Source: an uncultured Lachnospiraceae bacterium (GTDB lineage: Bacteria > Bacillota > Clostridia > Lachnospirales > Lachnospiraceae). From it: a stretch of DNA of 64,000 bases. Shown piece after piece: positions 1 to 9,048 of this stretch. The DNA lies in contig CAMNSZ010000002.1 of assembly GCA_946557105.1 (NCBI GenBank), forward strand, positions 62,001 through 126,000. The letters are read 5' to 3'. Each line of letters starts with the position of its first letter. Within the stretch, counting starts at the first letter, position 1. Below the pieces are notes generated by a model. The model did no database searches. It saw nothing but the letters and a program-made list of their open reading frames with translations, and was not told the origin of the DNA. The position numbers were made by a program, and so were the translations under genes.

Positions 1-263
1 ATGTCCTCCATGCGCTTTACATTGCCGGCGCCGATAACATCCATTTCCACACAGCCACAAATTTCCTTTAGGATATCCAAAGCCTTCTCATGCTCTTCAT
101 CCTCATGTGACATATCAAACACAATAAGCTCGTCTGCATTATGCTCGCTGTAATGTCTGGCAAGCCGGACAGGGTCGGTATCGACTATCGTGGTATTATT
201 CAGGCTTTTTACGGCATGTTCTTGATATAAATAAATACAGGGTACAAATTTCTTGATTGTCAT
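1..263 (-). CDS. HisF-like TIM-barrel domain protein, partial (left edge)
   Basis: Only the first 87 codons are inside the window; the gene continues past base 1. The ATG at 263 follows GGAGG by 6 nt. The start reads MTIKKFVPCIYLY, followed by DPVRLARHY, ADELIVFD and VIGAGNVKRM, which matches strands 1-3 of HisF/HisA (cyclase or isomerase of the imidazole ring in histidine synthesis). In true HisF the first strand ends PCLD with a catalytic Asp; here it is PCIY, so this domain may not be an active cyclase. In related bacteria such a domain can be fused in front of HisI/HisE; the rest of the gene is not visible, so that is inference. It is the last visible gene of the his operon. Confidence 0.75.
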   Translation of the reverse strand, partial: MTIKKFVPCIYLYQEHAVKSLNNTTIVDTDPVRLARHYSEHNADELIVFDMSHEDEEHEKALDILKEICGCVEMDVIGAGNVKRMED

Positions 264-325
264 GCTCTTCCTCCATGCGGGAGCGTCTTTACGCGCAAAT
301 GTGTAGCCATCTCCTGCCCGTTTTG

Positions 326-913
326 TTATAAAGCTCCCTTGGTACTGAGTACATCCGTGATTCTTTCGTCTATTCCCACAGCCATGTCAAGCGCCTTGGC
401 AAACGCCTTGAACATTGCCTCTATCATATGGTGATTGTTTGTTCCCGAAAGCATTTTTATGTGCAGGTTCATGCCCGCGCTGTAGGAAACCGCATAAAAA
501 AATTCCCGCACAAGCTCGGCGTCCAGATAGCCCACTCTGGGAACGGTCAGCTCGCATTCAAAATTAAGAAAGGGTCTGCCGCACAAATCAATAGCGCATA
601 ACGCAAGGGCGTCGTCCATGGGAAGGATAAAGTACCCATAACGGCGTATTCCCCTCTTGTCGCCTACCGCCTGAGCGATTGCCTGCCCCAAAACAATACC
701 TGCGTCTTCCACGGTATGGTGCCCGTCCACCTGCAAATCCCCCGTTATTTTGCAACTCAAGTCAAAAAATCCATGCTTGGAAAAGCCCTCCAGCATATGG
801 TCAAAAAAACCGATACCAGTATCAATCTCATATTTTCCGATTCCGTCTAAATTCAGCGTTACGGAAATATCCGTTTCTTTTGTCTTGCGCTCTACGGTAG
901 CAATGCGTTCCAT
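326..913 (-). CDS. hisB: Imidazoleglycerol-phosphate dehydratase
   Basis: HisB dehydrates imidazole-glycerol phosphate to imidazole-acetol phosphate in histidine synthesis, in the cytoplasm with Mn. About 195 residues, the usual size of the monofunctional bacterial enzyme. Metal-binding repeats are visible: DHMLEGFSKHG, GHHTVEDAG (HHxxED) and NNHHMIEAMFKA (HHxxE). The start is set at MERIATVERKT, the typical family N-terminus; an in-frame ATG at 925 is possible, and neither has an ideally spaced ribosome site. It lies 41 nt after hisD and 62 nt before the HisF-like gene, so it is part of the his operon. Confidence 0.96.
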   Translation of the reverse strand: MERIATVERKTKETDISVTLNLDGIGKYEIDTGIGFFDHMLEGFSKHGFFDLSCKITGDLQVDGHHTVEDAGIVLGQAIAQAVGDKRGIRRYGYFILPMDDALALCAIDLCGRPFLNFECELTVPRVGYLDAELVREFFYAVSYSAGMNLHIKMLSGTNNHHMIEAMFKAFAKALDMAVGIDERITDVLSTKGAL

Positions 914-954
914 AAAATAAACCATACCTTTCTGTATTCCGACGCGTCGGTGCG

Positions 955-2247
955 CTAATCCTCAAATCTTACTTTAATACTGTTTGCGTGGGCGGTCAAG
1001 CCCTCGTTTTCGGCAAATAATTCAATTTTATTGTGAACTTTTTGCAGCGCTTCCTTGGAATAGGAAATAATGCTGGTCTTCTTAAGAAAATCGTCTACAT
1101 TCACAGGGGAGAAAAACTTTGCCGTGCCGTTGGTGGGCAGAATGTGGTTAGGACCCGCAAAATAATCGCCCAAAGGCTCGGAGGAATACTCTCCGAGGAA
1201 AATAGCTCCTGCATTACGAATACGCGTCATAGTTTCAAAAGGATTCTTCGTCAAAATCTCCAAATGTTCGGAGGCAATTTCGTTCGCCGCTTCAACGGCT
1301 TCCTCCATATTTTCGGTAAGAAGTATGTACCCGTAATTGTCCAAGGATTTCCGGATAATTTCCCTGCGGGAAAGCTCCTCGGTAAAGCCGTCAACCTCCT
1401 TAGAAACCTGCTCGGCAAGCTCTCTTGAGGTAGTAATCAAAATGGCGCTCGCCAGCTCGTCATGCTCCGCCTGAGAGAGTAAGTCTGCGGCAACATAGCG
1501 GGGAGATGCGGTCTCGTCGGCAAGTACCAGAATTTCACTGGGCCCCGCGATGGAATCAATGCTTACATAGCCGTAGACGGCTTTTTTTGCCAACGCCACA
1601 AAAATATTGCCGGGTCCCGTGATTTTATCCACCTTCGGAACCGACCGGGTACCGAATGCCAGAGCGGCAATCGCCTGTGCGCCGCCCACCTTATAAATAG
1701 TATCAACCCCTGCAATATCGGCGGCAACCAGAGTACCGGGATTTATCCTGCCGTCGGCCGAGGGCGGCGTAGTCATAATAACCTCTCCCACTCCCGCCAC
1801 CTTGGCAGGAATTACATTCATAAGAACGCTGGAGGGATATGCCGCTTTGCCGCCGGGAACATATACCCCGACCTTGGCTATAGGGGTTATTTTCATGCCT
1901 AAAATGGTGCCGTCCTCCTTTGCGTCAAACCAGCTGTTGCGCAGCTGCTTTAGATGAAAGGCGCGGATGTTCTCAGCAGACTCTTTTATAACTTCTATCA
2001 GCCCAGAATCAAGCCTCTTGTAAGCTTCTTCGATTTCCGCTCTGGTAACTTTAATGTTTTCGGCGGTCAAAGCGTACTTATCAAATTTTAACGTATAGTC
2101 AAATACCGCTTTATCACCGTTTTGTTTCACGCTTTTAATAATCTCGTTTACCGTATCCTCATATTGAGTATAATTATTAGGACTCCTCTTTAATAAATCG
2201 TCTAAAATGCTTTGCCTTGTTTCCTTGGATAATTCTATGATTCTCAT
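955..2247 (-). CDS. hisD: Histidinol dehydrogenase
   Basis: HisD carries out the last two steps of histidine synthesis, oxidising histidinol to histidine with two NAD. About 430 residues, full length. Family hallmarks: VGVYVPGGKAAYPS, KVGGAQAIAALAFGT, KITGPGNIFVALAK, AGPSEILVLAD, and the Zn/catalytic region QAEHDELASA with AGPNHILPT near the C-terminus. The ATG at 2247 has GGGAGG 7 nt upstream, so the longer frame to 2283 is not used. It sits between hisG and hisB in the operon. Confidence 0.97.
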   Translation of the reverse strand: MRIIELSKETRQSILDDLLKRSPNNYTQYEDTVNEIIKSVKQNGDKAVFDYTLKFDKYALTAENIKVTRAEIEEAYKRLDSGLIEVIKESAENIRAFHLKQLRNSWFDAKEDGTILGMKITPIAKVGVYVPGGKAAYPSSVLMNVIPAKVAGVGEVIMTTPPSADGRINPGTLVAADIAGVDTIYKVGGAQAIAALAFGTRSVPKVDKITGPGNIFVALAKKAVYGYVSIDSIAGPSEILVLADETASPRYVAADLLSQAEHDELASAILITTSRELAEQVSKEVDGFTEELSRREIIRKSLDNYGYILLTENMEEAVEAANEIASEHLEILTKNPFETMTRIRNAGAIFLGEYSSEPLGDYFAGPNHILPTNGTAKFFSPVNVDDFLKKTSIISYSKEALQKVHNKIELFAENEGLTAHANSIKVRFED

Positions 2248-2327
2248 TCTAATGCCTCCCTTGCCCGTTTTAATGAATGTCAATTAATAAATATCGAACT
2301 GCCCCGTAAGCTTGACACCTGTTCTGC

Positions 2328-2996
2328 TTACTGCGGGGATTTTAATTTCTCCGCCAGCTTCCGACGGATTTTTAATACCAAATCCTTGATTCTTTCCGTC
2401 TCCATCTGCATACTCACGGGATTGATAATCATCCGCGCAGACAGAGGACACACCTCCTCCAGCACAGTCAAGCCATTTTCACGCAGTGTAGAGCCGGTCT
2501 CCACAATATCCACAATCACATCGGAAAGCTCTACCAGCGGACCTAGCTCCACAGAACCGTTCAGCTTAATAATATCCACCGTCTGATGCTTCCTGTTATA
2601 GAAATATTCTTTGGCAATGTTAGGATATTTGCTTGCCACTCTGATTCGCTCATGATGCTGCAAAAGCTCTCTTGCAGCTTCCGGACCGCACACGCACATG
2701 CGGCATTTTCCGAAGCCTAAATCTATTACCTCATGGACATTACGGTTTTCCTCCAAAATAGTGTCCTTTCCCACCACGCCGATATCCGCGGCTCCCAGCT
2801 CCACATATGTGGGAACGTCGGGACCCTTCGCCAGAAAAAATCGAAGCTTAAGCTCCTCATTTACAAAAATCAGCTTGCGGGAGCTTTTATCCTTCATTTC
2901 CTCACAGGTAATTCCTATCTCCTCAAACAGCTCAAGGGTTTTGTGGGCAAGCCTGCCCTTACCCAGAGCAAAGGTCAAATATCTTTCTTCCTTCAT
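2328..2996 (-). CDS. hisG: ATP phosphoribosyltransferase, short-form catalytic subunit
   Basis: HisG joins ATP and PRPP, the committed and feedback-controlled step of histidine synthesis. At about 222 residues it is the short form (HisGS), which lacks the C-terminal regulatory domain and needs HisZ. Motifs: ALGKGRLAHKT at the N-terminus, ELGAADIGVVGKD and the PRPP-loop region VDIVETGSTLRENGL. Consistent with HisGS, hisZ lies directly upstream with only 15 nt between its stop and this ATG. The ATG is preceded by a weak GGTGAG; the alternative TTG at 3008 is less likely. Confidence 0.96.
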   Translation of the reverse strand: MKEERYLTFALGKGRLAHKTLELFEEIGITCEEMKDKSSRKLIFVNEELKLRFFLAKGPDVPTYVELGAADIGVVGKDTILEENRNVHEVIDLGFGKCRMCVCGPEAARELLQHHERIRVASKYPNIAKEYFYNRKHQTVDIIKLNGSVELGPLVELSDVIVDIVETGSTLRENGLTVLEEVCPLSARMIINPVSMQMETERIKDLVLKIRRKLAEKLKSPQ

Positions 2997-3011
2997 AATT
3001 CTCACCAAGTC

Positions 3012-4163
3012 TCATTTCACCTTTCCGCTTAAGCAATCCCCAGCTTCCTCTAAGAGCAGCTCCACGGCAATTCCCTGACTGCGCAGAGCCCTTGCCTCTG
3101 CCAGCTTCTTCGTAAAATCAGCCATATCCCCCTGCTTATAGGTAAGCTGTTTCTTTTTATCGGGTAGCGGGATTTCGATTTTCTGTCTGGACAACGCCTC
3201 TAAAATATCGTCGATTACAAGCACAAAGCCCACTGCGGGAGCCTCCTTGCCGAAATAACTCAAAAGGGAATTGTATCTTCCGCCGGTCACCACAGCGTTT
3301 CCCACGCCGTAGGTATATGCCTTAAAGATAATGCCTGTATAATATTTATATTTACTCAGCATTCCAAGGTCAAAGGATATGTAAGACTCCGCTCCGTATA
3401 GCTTTAACACCTCGTACAGCCTCTCAAGACGCTCTATTGCCGCCTGTGAGCGGGGATTTTTTACCATGGCTTTCGCCTCCGGCAGGGAAAACATATTGCC
3501 GAACATATCCGCAACCTTTAACAAAATACTGCGATATGGCTCCGCAACCCCTCTCTCGCTTAAAAGCTCTTCCGTGGCAAAATAATTCTTACCGGAAATA
3601 CAGGCTCGCAAATCAAGCTCAGTCTCCTCGTCAAGCCCCGCCTCCTCGCAAAGACCTTTGAAATATTCCACCTCTCCTATGCTGACCTGAAAGCTTGTAA
3701 GCCCGATGCCCTTTAAGGATTCTATGACCAGACTAATCATCTCTGCATCCGCTTCCACGCCGGAATCGTTAATCAGCTCCACGCCCATCTGCGTCACTTC
3801 CTTTAGCTTTCCCTGTAAGCTGGAGGTGTTTGTAAAGGTATTGCCTATATAGTTAAGACGGATAGGCGCCTTTTCCTCCATAAAATATTTACCCACGCAG
3901 CGGGCGATGGACGGGGTAAAATCAGGGCGCAGCACCAAGGTATTTCCCTCCTTGTCAAAGAATTTGTAAAGCTCCTTGCTGGGGGTGGTTCCTATCTCCT
4001 TGGAAAAAACATCGAAAAACTCAAAAGTGGGCGTCTGAATATCCTCGTATCCATAGCTGCTTATGATTTCATGCACTTTATTTTCCACATATAATTTTCG
4101 GGCATATTCCCTGCCGTAAATATCTCTCACGCCCTCCGGCGTATGTAATAATTTCTTACTCAT
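3012..4163 (-). CDS. hisZ: ATP phosphoribosyltransferase regulatory subunit
   Basis: HisZ is a class II histidyl-tRNA-synthetase paralogue that binds HisG and carries histidine feedback control. Around 383 residues. It retains the synthetase fold: TPEGVRDIYG, the motif-2 region LRPDFTPSIARCV, and YYTGIIFKAYTYGVG with GGRYNSLL. It lacks the anticodon-binding domain of true HisRS, which supports HisZ. The start chosen is the ATG at 4163 (MSKKLLHTPEG); a TTG at 4175 is the other option. First gene of the his operon, behind the promoter at 4237-4265. Confidence 0.93.
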   Translation of the reverse strand: MSKKLLHTPEGVRDIYGREYARKLYVENKVHEIISSYGYEDIQTPTFEFFDVFSKEIGTTPSKELYKFFDKEGNTLVLRPDFTPSIARCVGKYFMEEKAPIRLNYIGNTFTNTSSLQGKLKEVTQMGVELINDSGVEADAEMISLVIESLKGIGLTSFQVSIGEVEYFKGLCEEAGLDEETELDLRACISGKNYFATEELLSERGVAEPYRSILLKVADMFGNMFSLPEAKAMVKNPRSQAAIERLERLYEVLKLYGAESYISFDLGMLSKYKYYTGIIFKAYTYGVGNAVVTGGRYNSLLSYFGKEAPAVGFVLVIDDILEALSRQKIEIPLPDKKKQLTYKQGDMADFTKKLAEARALRSQGIAVELLLEEAGDCLSGKVK

Positions 4164-4220
4164 AATAAGGGGCAAAATCCTTTCTTGCTTTAGTGAGGTA
4201 ATGTGCTACCATGCTATCAA

Positions 4221-4235
4221 ACTAAACTATTTAGT
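4221..4235. promoter_or_regulatory. Palindrome at the his transcription start, possible operator
   Basis: ACTAAA-CTA-TTTAGT is a perfect 6-bp inverted repeat placed just downstream of the his -10 box, about where transcription starts. A repressor bound here would block the operon. A TrpR/YerC-type His repressor is one candidate, but that is inference. Confidence 0.4.
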
Positions 4236-4236
4236 A

Positions 4237-4265
4237 AATATATCAAAAGAACGAGACGATGTCAA
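4237..4265 (-). promoter_or_regulatory. Promoter of the histidine operon
   Basis: On the minus strand TTGACA (4260-4265) and TATATT (4237-4242) are separated by exactly 17 nt, a near-consensus sigma-A promoter. It lies about 75 nt upstream of the hisZ start, between recU and hisZ. Confidence 0.85.
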
Positions 4266-4266
4266 G

Positions 4267-4803
4267 TCAATCATTCCTGTCCTCCAAATCTTTTTTTAAA
4301 ATATCAAGGTAAGGCACCAAAATACCATGCTTTTTAGGTATCACATATTCGGGGTTCAGTTCCTCGTAACGAAAGCTTTTTCTGCCCCCTTCCTTTGAAC
4401 GGTTCCAAAAATACAAAAGCATCTCATAGGGCAGATAATACAAAATATCCTTGTGAGTGTAATAAATGAGAAAAAAAGCGATGCCCCCCTGCGCCTCAAA
4501 TTTCCCCATAAAGCCCACCTGATGCTCATGAATATTCTGTAGGGAAAAGGTGTCTGTGGCGCATTCCTTAGCGTCAAAGCATACCGGAATCCCCTGCACG
4601 GCGCCGATATAATCCACCGTGCTCTTTTGTTCAAAATAGGCAAGGGTAATCTGGCGATGCTCCTTATCTATCTTGATGGGGGTGATAGGGGTAGGGATTT
4701 TCTGAATCAGGGCAAGCCCGCTTTCCGCATATTTATCGTTTGTTCTGTTAATCATGTCCTCCAGGGTGGAGCCCCGAAGACCTCTGGAGTTCCATGTAGC
4801 CAT
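4267..4803 (-). CDS. recU: Holliday junction resolvase RecU
   Basis: RecU cleaves four-way DNA junctions during recombination and repair in Firmicutes. 178 residues. The N-terminal NSRGLRGSTLEDMIN, STVDYIGAVQG, FDAKE and NIHEHQVGFM with QGGIAFFLI follow the RecU nuclease core, including acidic residues and the D/E-x-K style motif. The ATG at 4803 has GGGAGA 7 nt upstream. The upstream 145 nt carry only weak promoter-like boxes (TTTCAA, 17 nt, CATACT). It reads toward the his operon and ends just before the his promoter. Confidence 0.85.
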   Translation of the reverse strand: MATWNSRGLRGSTLEDMINRTNDKYAESGLALIQKIPTPITPIKIDKEHRQITLAYFEQKSTVDYIGAVQGIPVCFDAKECATDTFSLQNIHEHQVGFMGKFEAQGGIAFFLIYYTHKDILYYLPYEMLLYFWNRSKEGGRKSFRYEELNPEYVIPKKHGILVPYLDILKKDLEDRND

Positions 4804-4948
4804 AGTTTTCTCCCCGATATGTCCGTTCTAAAATTTGATATGTCCGATTTTTCTTATTCTTTCAACAGCATGTGAGCTTGCAGTATGATAAATTATCTTA
4901 AGTGTTGAAAGCCCGTGGAACCTCTTACGCTTTAATATAATATTAGCG

Positions 4949-6055
4949 TCAAAGCCTTAGTGATTTTTGTATTTCCGTAAAAAATTCAGGACAAGGCGCC
5001 GTAATAATCCGGTCGCGCAAGGGCGCAAGGACGCCGCTTTCCTTCGGAAATTCCACGCGGTAAGCGTGCAAAAGCTGATTTCGCAGCCCGAAGCGCTCCA
5101 TGAAAAGCTGATTTTGCTTTCTGCTTCCATATTTATTATCGCCAATCAGCGGATGTCCGATATGGGCAAGGTGGGCGCGAATCTGGTGCGTTTTTCCGGT
5201 AATCAGCTCTATCTCCAGAAGGGTAAAGCTGATGCCGCCTTCCTGACGGCAGCTCTTTATGGGGCGGCATTTCGTGTGAATAAAATCACCGTTTTTTTCC
5301 TGCCCCCAAATCACCTCCGGCATAATACGCACCTTATTTGAGGCGTTATCCTTTATCAGGTATCCTTTCAAGTCCGCGCTTTCGGAAAGGACACCCGCGC
5401 ATATGGTACGGTAAAACTTCCGCAGGGTCCGTTCCTTTATGGCATGGCTAAGCGCCTGCGTGCCGGCAAGCGATTTTCCGCATAATACAATTCCGCTGGT
5501 ATTGCGGTCCAAACGATTGCAGACGGATGGATGAAAGCTTCTTAGCTCCTCTTCTGTTATGGCTTTAGAGGTTAGCAGATAGCCCACCAGCCATTCGTTC
5601 AGGCTAAGGTCGCCGGGCGCCGCCTTCTGCGTAAGCACGCCTACAGGCTTGTCCAACGCCACAATATTTTCATCCTCATACAAAACATGAATATCAGAAA
5701 GCTTCTTATAGGCAAGACTGTATTCTGCCAAACCGTCCGCCCGCAGAGGGCTGCTTGATGCTGCCGCCGGCTTTCGGGCTGGCTGTTCGGAAGCTGCATG
5801 CTTGGAGGCCTCATATTGCTGTTCCGCAAATTCCTGCCCTCTAAACTTAAAAAAGGTTTCCTCGGAAAAAAAGAATTTCACCTCGTCGCCAAGGGAAAGA
5901 ATCTCCTTCCCCTCTGCCTTTTTGCCATTTAAGGTAATATTCTTCTTCCGAAGCATTTTATAGAGAAAGCTTGTGCCTGCCTCCTGCAGGTATTTATGCA
6001 AAAATTTGTCAAGACGCTGCCCCGCCTGATTTTTGCCGATAATTACTGACTGCAT
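4949..6055 (-). CDS. RluA-family pseudouridine synthase with S4 domain
   Basis: Converts specific uridines in rRNA to pseudouridine (RluC/RluD class). 368 residues: S4 RNA-binding domain at about 12-60 (AGQRLDKFLHKYL, NGKKAEG), a low-complexity linker rich in Ala/Ser at about 78-105, then the catalytic domain with RLDRNTSGIVLCGKS, whose Asp is the nucleophile, and GKTHQIRAHLAHIGHPLIGDNKYG. The ATG has GGAGG 8 nt upstream. Standing alone on the strand it may modify 23S rRNA; the exact target site cannot be read from the sequence. Confidence 0.9.
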   Translation of the reverse strand: MQSVIIGKNQAGQRLDKFLHKYLQEAGTSFLYKMLRKKNITLNGKKAEGKEILSLGDEVKFFFSEETFFKFRGQEFAEQQYEASKHAASEQPARKPAAASSSPLRADGLAEYSLAYKKLSDIHVLYEDENIVALDKPVGVLTQKAAPGDLSLNEWLVGYLLTSKAITEEELRSFHPSVCNRLDRNTSGIVLCGKSLAGTQALSHAIKERTLRKFYRTICAGVLSESADLKGYLIKDNASNKVRIMPEVIWGQEKNGDFIHTKCRPIKSCRQEGGISFTLLEIELITGKTHQIRAHLAHIGHPLIGDNKYGSRKQNQLFMERFGLRNQLLHAYRVEFPKESGVLAPLRDRIITAPCPEFFTEIQKSLRL

Positions 6056-6227
6056 TACTGATTCCTCCGGGGTGTCCGCACTTAATCACTTGATACCATG
6101 TATTATTATAATTACGGACATATTTATATCCTGCCGCTATGATGCAACGCCGGACGCTTATCCTTAATCATAGTGTATCCCTCACCATTATCACCGTACT
6201 GATTATTACAATGACCAATGCTCCATA

Positions 6228-6647
6228 TTACACAAGAAAATTTTCCGACTTAAAATTACTGTAGTATCTGCCCCTCTCAGCCGTAAATTTCAAGACACAA
6301 TAATCGGGGTCGGTTACGCCCTCCTTATAATACATGGTGTCGCCGGTCTGCCAAATACGCCGCTTTGCCTCGGGCGTTTCTAGCACCTCCACCGTACCTA
6401 TCAGGCTGACGCCGCGGAAAAAACGCCTATCCACAAAATAGACGCTTGCCTTATTGTTTTCACGAAAAAATTTAACCTTGTCGGAGGATGTGTTAGTAGA
6501 AAACCATAAGGTTTTTATTCCCTCCCGTTCCCTTGGCTTCAGCATTGCTTTTGTAATGGGATAGCCTTCATTGTCAACGTAACTGATAAAACTTGTACGT
6601 GCCTTGTCAATCATTTTTCCGATAGTTTCCTCTGGGCAGCGCATCAT
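6228..6647 (-). CDS. Pyridoxamine 5'-phosphate oxidase-like FMN-binding protein
   Basis: 139 residues of the split-barrel flavin-binding fold. Visible pattern: TSFISYVDNEGYPITKAMLKP, then TLWFSTNTSSDKVKFFRENNKASVYFVD, and SLIGTVEVL, which matches the general-stress-26/PPOX-like group. These small proteins bind FMN or F420 and often act as reductases of unknown substrate; the true pdxH motif set is not present, so vitamin B6 synthesis is not implied. GGAGGGG lies 5 nt before the ATG. Monocistronic as far as can be seen. Confidence 0.75.
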   Translation of the reverse strand: MMRCPEETIGKMIDKARTSFISYVDNEGYPITKAMLKPREREGIKTLWFSTNTSSDKVKFFRENNKASVYFVDRRFFRGVSLIGTVEVLETPEAKRRIWQTGDTMYYKEGVTDPDYCVLKFTAERGRYYSNFKSENFLV

Positions 6648-6812
6648 AATACCCCTCCGTTCCTAACCGTTTAATATAACAACTCACAAAATCTCTATGC
6701 AGATTAATGTATTCTTCATCCTATTTTTATCAATACTAATATTATTATAGTTTTGTTTTAATGGCAATTGGAGACCTTACTTGCAAGAAATCCATCACAA
6801 CAATATTCAGAC

Positions 6813-7397
6813 TTACAAGCTGACGCTTTTCAATGTATTAAGAATACCTTCTGTATTTCCTTCTTCCGCCGCAAGGGCTTTCAACTGCTTTAAACGTTCC
6901 GTATATTTATCTAAATCGCTAAAAATTTTCACAGAGGTATCGCGAAAATTATCTGCCTTTAATATGCCGTCAATATGCTTGTAAAAAGCCTGTTCATCAA
7001 ATTTGTCATCCTGCGTATAGCCGCAAATAGTATTGCCTTTCACCGCGATATGAGAAACCTGAAAATTCTTGTCATAGGAAGTAAAGACCATATCATAAAG
7101 AACGTCCAGACCTTTGCTCTGCTGCTTAATTTTGTCCGCCGCTTCTTCGCTGCAGCCTGAATACCGTAAAAACATAATCATCCCCACTGCACTTTTGCAG
7201 GCGGGCAGACAGCCTAACACAGCTACCACGGTAAGCAGATTCAAACGGCTTTTCGTGGCAATCCAACCGGCCGCAAGCAAGGAAAGGGAAATGGCAAAGT
7301 ATAAAACGGTACGCATAATTTCGTACTTTTTTTGTGTCTTTAGATAATTGCGCGTTCCCTTATATTTTTCTGTGGAAAACATTCTTAATATTTGCAT
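6813..7397 (-). CDS. Hypothetical membrane protein
   Basis: Family not recognised. 194 residues: a basic N-terminus (about 1-28), two predicted membrane segments at about 30-47 (VLYFAISLSLLAAGWIA) and 52-78, then a soluble C-terminal half of about 115 residues with VLYDMVFTSYDKNF, GNTICGYTQD and a lysine-rich helical end. Its start overlaps the stop of the upstream methyltransferase gene (TAATG), so the two are translated as a pair. Two transmembrane helices plus a cytosolic domain suggest a membrane-anchored accessory factor, but no function can be given. Confidence 0.65.
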   Translation of the reverse strand: MQILRMFSTEKYKGTRNYLKTQKKYEIMRTVLYFAISLSLLAAGWIATKSRLNLLTVVAVLGCLPACKSAVGMIMFLRYSGCSEEAADKIKQQSKGLDVLYDMVFTSYDKNFQVSHIAVKGNTICGYTQDDKFDEQAFYKHIDGILKADNFRDTSVKIFSDLDKYTERLKQLKALAAEEGNTEGILNTLKSVSL

Positions 7398-8011
7398 TAC
7401 AAAGCTCCGTTTCTGTCATCTGACCCAGTATTATTAGTTCTTCTCCTGCCAATATACCTGCATACCTTGTGTTTATATTCCAGATATTCCTTGTCAAATA
7501 CTTCGACAAGATACTTCTCCTCCTGCAAGATTTGCAAATGCAGCATACTTATGGCAAATACCGAAAAAAACAGCAGCCCCCAGTTAAAGAACAGACAGAG
7601 TATCCCCAAATAGACACAATCAAATCCCAAAAACGCCGGATTTCTGCTGATTTGATAAATCCCTCTTGTCACCATTTCCGTCTTATCCTCCGCAGCAAGT
7701 CCCGCTCTCCAGCTATCCTTCATGGTGGCAACTGCAACGGTAAAGATAACATCTCCTGCGATTCCCAATAGAAAGCCTAAAATAATGACGAATAAAGGAA
7801 GCTTAGGACGGGCAACAAAAATGCTGGCAACTTCAACTAAAACAACAGAGTAGGTTGCTATCTTCAAAACTAGTTCCGTATAATATACCTTATCTCTATG
7901 TCTGCCCCTTGCAATCTGATCCGTCCGTATACCCTTCCGTCTTTGCATTATCATTTTACCTAGATAAACGGTATAAAATATGAGTAGAATCAATATTCCT
8001 ATTAACTTCAT
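7397..8011 (-). CDS. Isoprenylcysteine/phospholipid methyltransferase-family membrane protein
   Basis: 204 residues with four to five hydrophobic segments and the C-terminal signature of the ICMT/PEMT methyltransferase family: GIYQISRNPAFLGFDCVYLGI (the RNP motif binds SAM) and a final EKYLVEVFDKEYLEYKHKVCRYIG (EExxL...Y..Y..KV.RY). The substrate cannot be told from sequence; in bacteria these proteins act on small or lipid substrates. Stop and next start overlap (TAATG), linking it to the downstream membrane protein. Confidence 0.8.
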   Translation of the reverse strand: MKLIGILILLIFYTVYLGKMIMQRRKGIRTDQIARGRHRDKVYYTELVLKIATYSVVLVEVASIFVARPKLPLFVIILGFLLGIAGDVIFTVAVATMKDSWRAGLAAEDKTEMVTRGIYQISRNPAFLGFDCVYLGILCLFFNWGLLFFSVFAISMLHLQILQEEKYLVEVFDKEYLEYKHKVCRYIGRRRTNNTGSDDRNGAL

Positions 8012-8037
8012 ACAAGCTTCCCCACATCGTCAAAAGT

Positions 8038-9015
8038 CTACATGCTCTCATTCAGCAAAAAATGAAAGCCTTCATTGAAAACGGCATCCATACCTACGGC
8101 GCTTGGCATATGTCCGCTGTCTTTTACTGATATACATTTTAAATTTTCGTTTCCTGCTTCCTTCACAAAATGAGAAATCATCCTTGTGGAGGTTACAATA
8201 TCCTTTTCTCCCTGCAAAATCAAATAGGGAACCTTTGTTTCTTTTAAAGCTTCCGAGAGGTCAAGGCTTATCAGCTGAGAAAATAAGGACCTGTTTTTCC
8301 GGTAACCGTTTATAACGATTGCCTTAAAATCCGCAAAAGAATAATCGGGGCCGGTCATCAGTCCTTTCATAATACTTCCTATCGGCAGCTTCCCTCCGCC
8401 TTTCGCCTGATAGCCCTCCGTATATTTTCTAATCCAACCAGCCATCTGCTTAAATTCCTCAAAAGAGGGAGAATCCGACTTCATGATTAAAGAAAGCTTT
8501 TCTTTATATTTTTCGGGCATGGGAGAATTTTTTAATGACTCAAAAACCTCCTCATTAAAAAAGAGCTGCTTTAATACCTGCCCATAGACCACTACTCTGT
8601 TTATCAGCTCAGGAACTGCCAAGACAGCCCTTGCGGCGAGGACGCTTCCCCATGAAACCGCAAAAATATTGAAGTTGATACCTTGATAATCCTTCTTAAG
8701 CTGCTCTATCAGCTGAACAGTCATACTGACAAAGGTGTCAACCGAAAAGCTGTCGTCTATGGAACAATGATTGATTCCACAGCCTAACTGATCCCAATAT
8801 ACCATAGTAAACTTTTCGGTTATCTCAGGAAACATCCCACGACACCCCGCGCAAAAAGGAATAGGGGTTCCGGGGCCCCCATGCAAAAAGAGAATCATGG
8901 GATTGTTCCGTTTTCTACCCTCAATCAGAACCTTTTGCGGATAACCGCTTAAAGTGTAGGTCTTTAATTCTGAGATTTCATTTGAAGCAATAATTGCCTG
9001 CCGCTTTTTATTCAT
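8038..9015 (-). CDS. Alpha/beta hydrolase (proline iminopeptidase-like)
   Basis: About 325 residues, alpha/beta-hydrolase fold. The oxyanion motif HGGPGTPIPF is typical of the S33 proline iminopeptidase group; the nucleophile elbow reads AVSWGSVLA (Ser in SxS-W-G-S context); Asp in GEKDIVT and His in DSGHMPSA complete the triad. Start at 9015 (MNKKRQ) because AAAGGAG lies 8 nt upstream; the longer frame to 9045 is less likely. The stop of the upstream GNAT gene is 33 nt away, suggesting co-transcription. Substrate unknown. Confidence 0.85.
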   Translation of the reverse strand: MNKKRQAIIASNEISELKTYTLSGYPQKVLIEGRKRNNPMILFLHGGPGTPIPFCAGCRGMFPEITEKFTMVYWDQLGCGINHCSIDDSFSVDTFVSMTVQLIEQLKKDYQGINFNIFAVSWGSVLAARAVLAVPELINRVVVYGQVLKQLFFNEEVFESLKNSPMPEKYKEKLSLIMKSDSPSFEEFKQMAGWIRKYTEGYQAKGGGKLPIGSIMKGLMTGPDYSFADFKAIVINGYRKNRSLFSQLISLDLSEALKETKVPYLILQGEKDIVTSTRMISHFVKEAGNENLKCISVKDSGHMPSAVGMDAVFNEGFHFLLNESM

Positions 9016-9048
9016 GGAAGCTTCTCCTTTGAGCACATTTAACAATCG

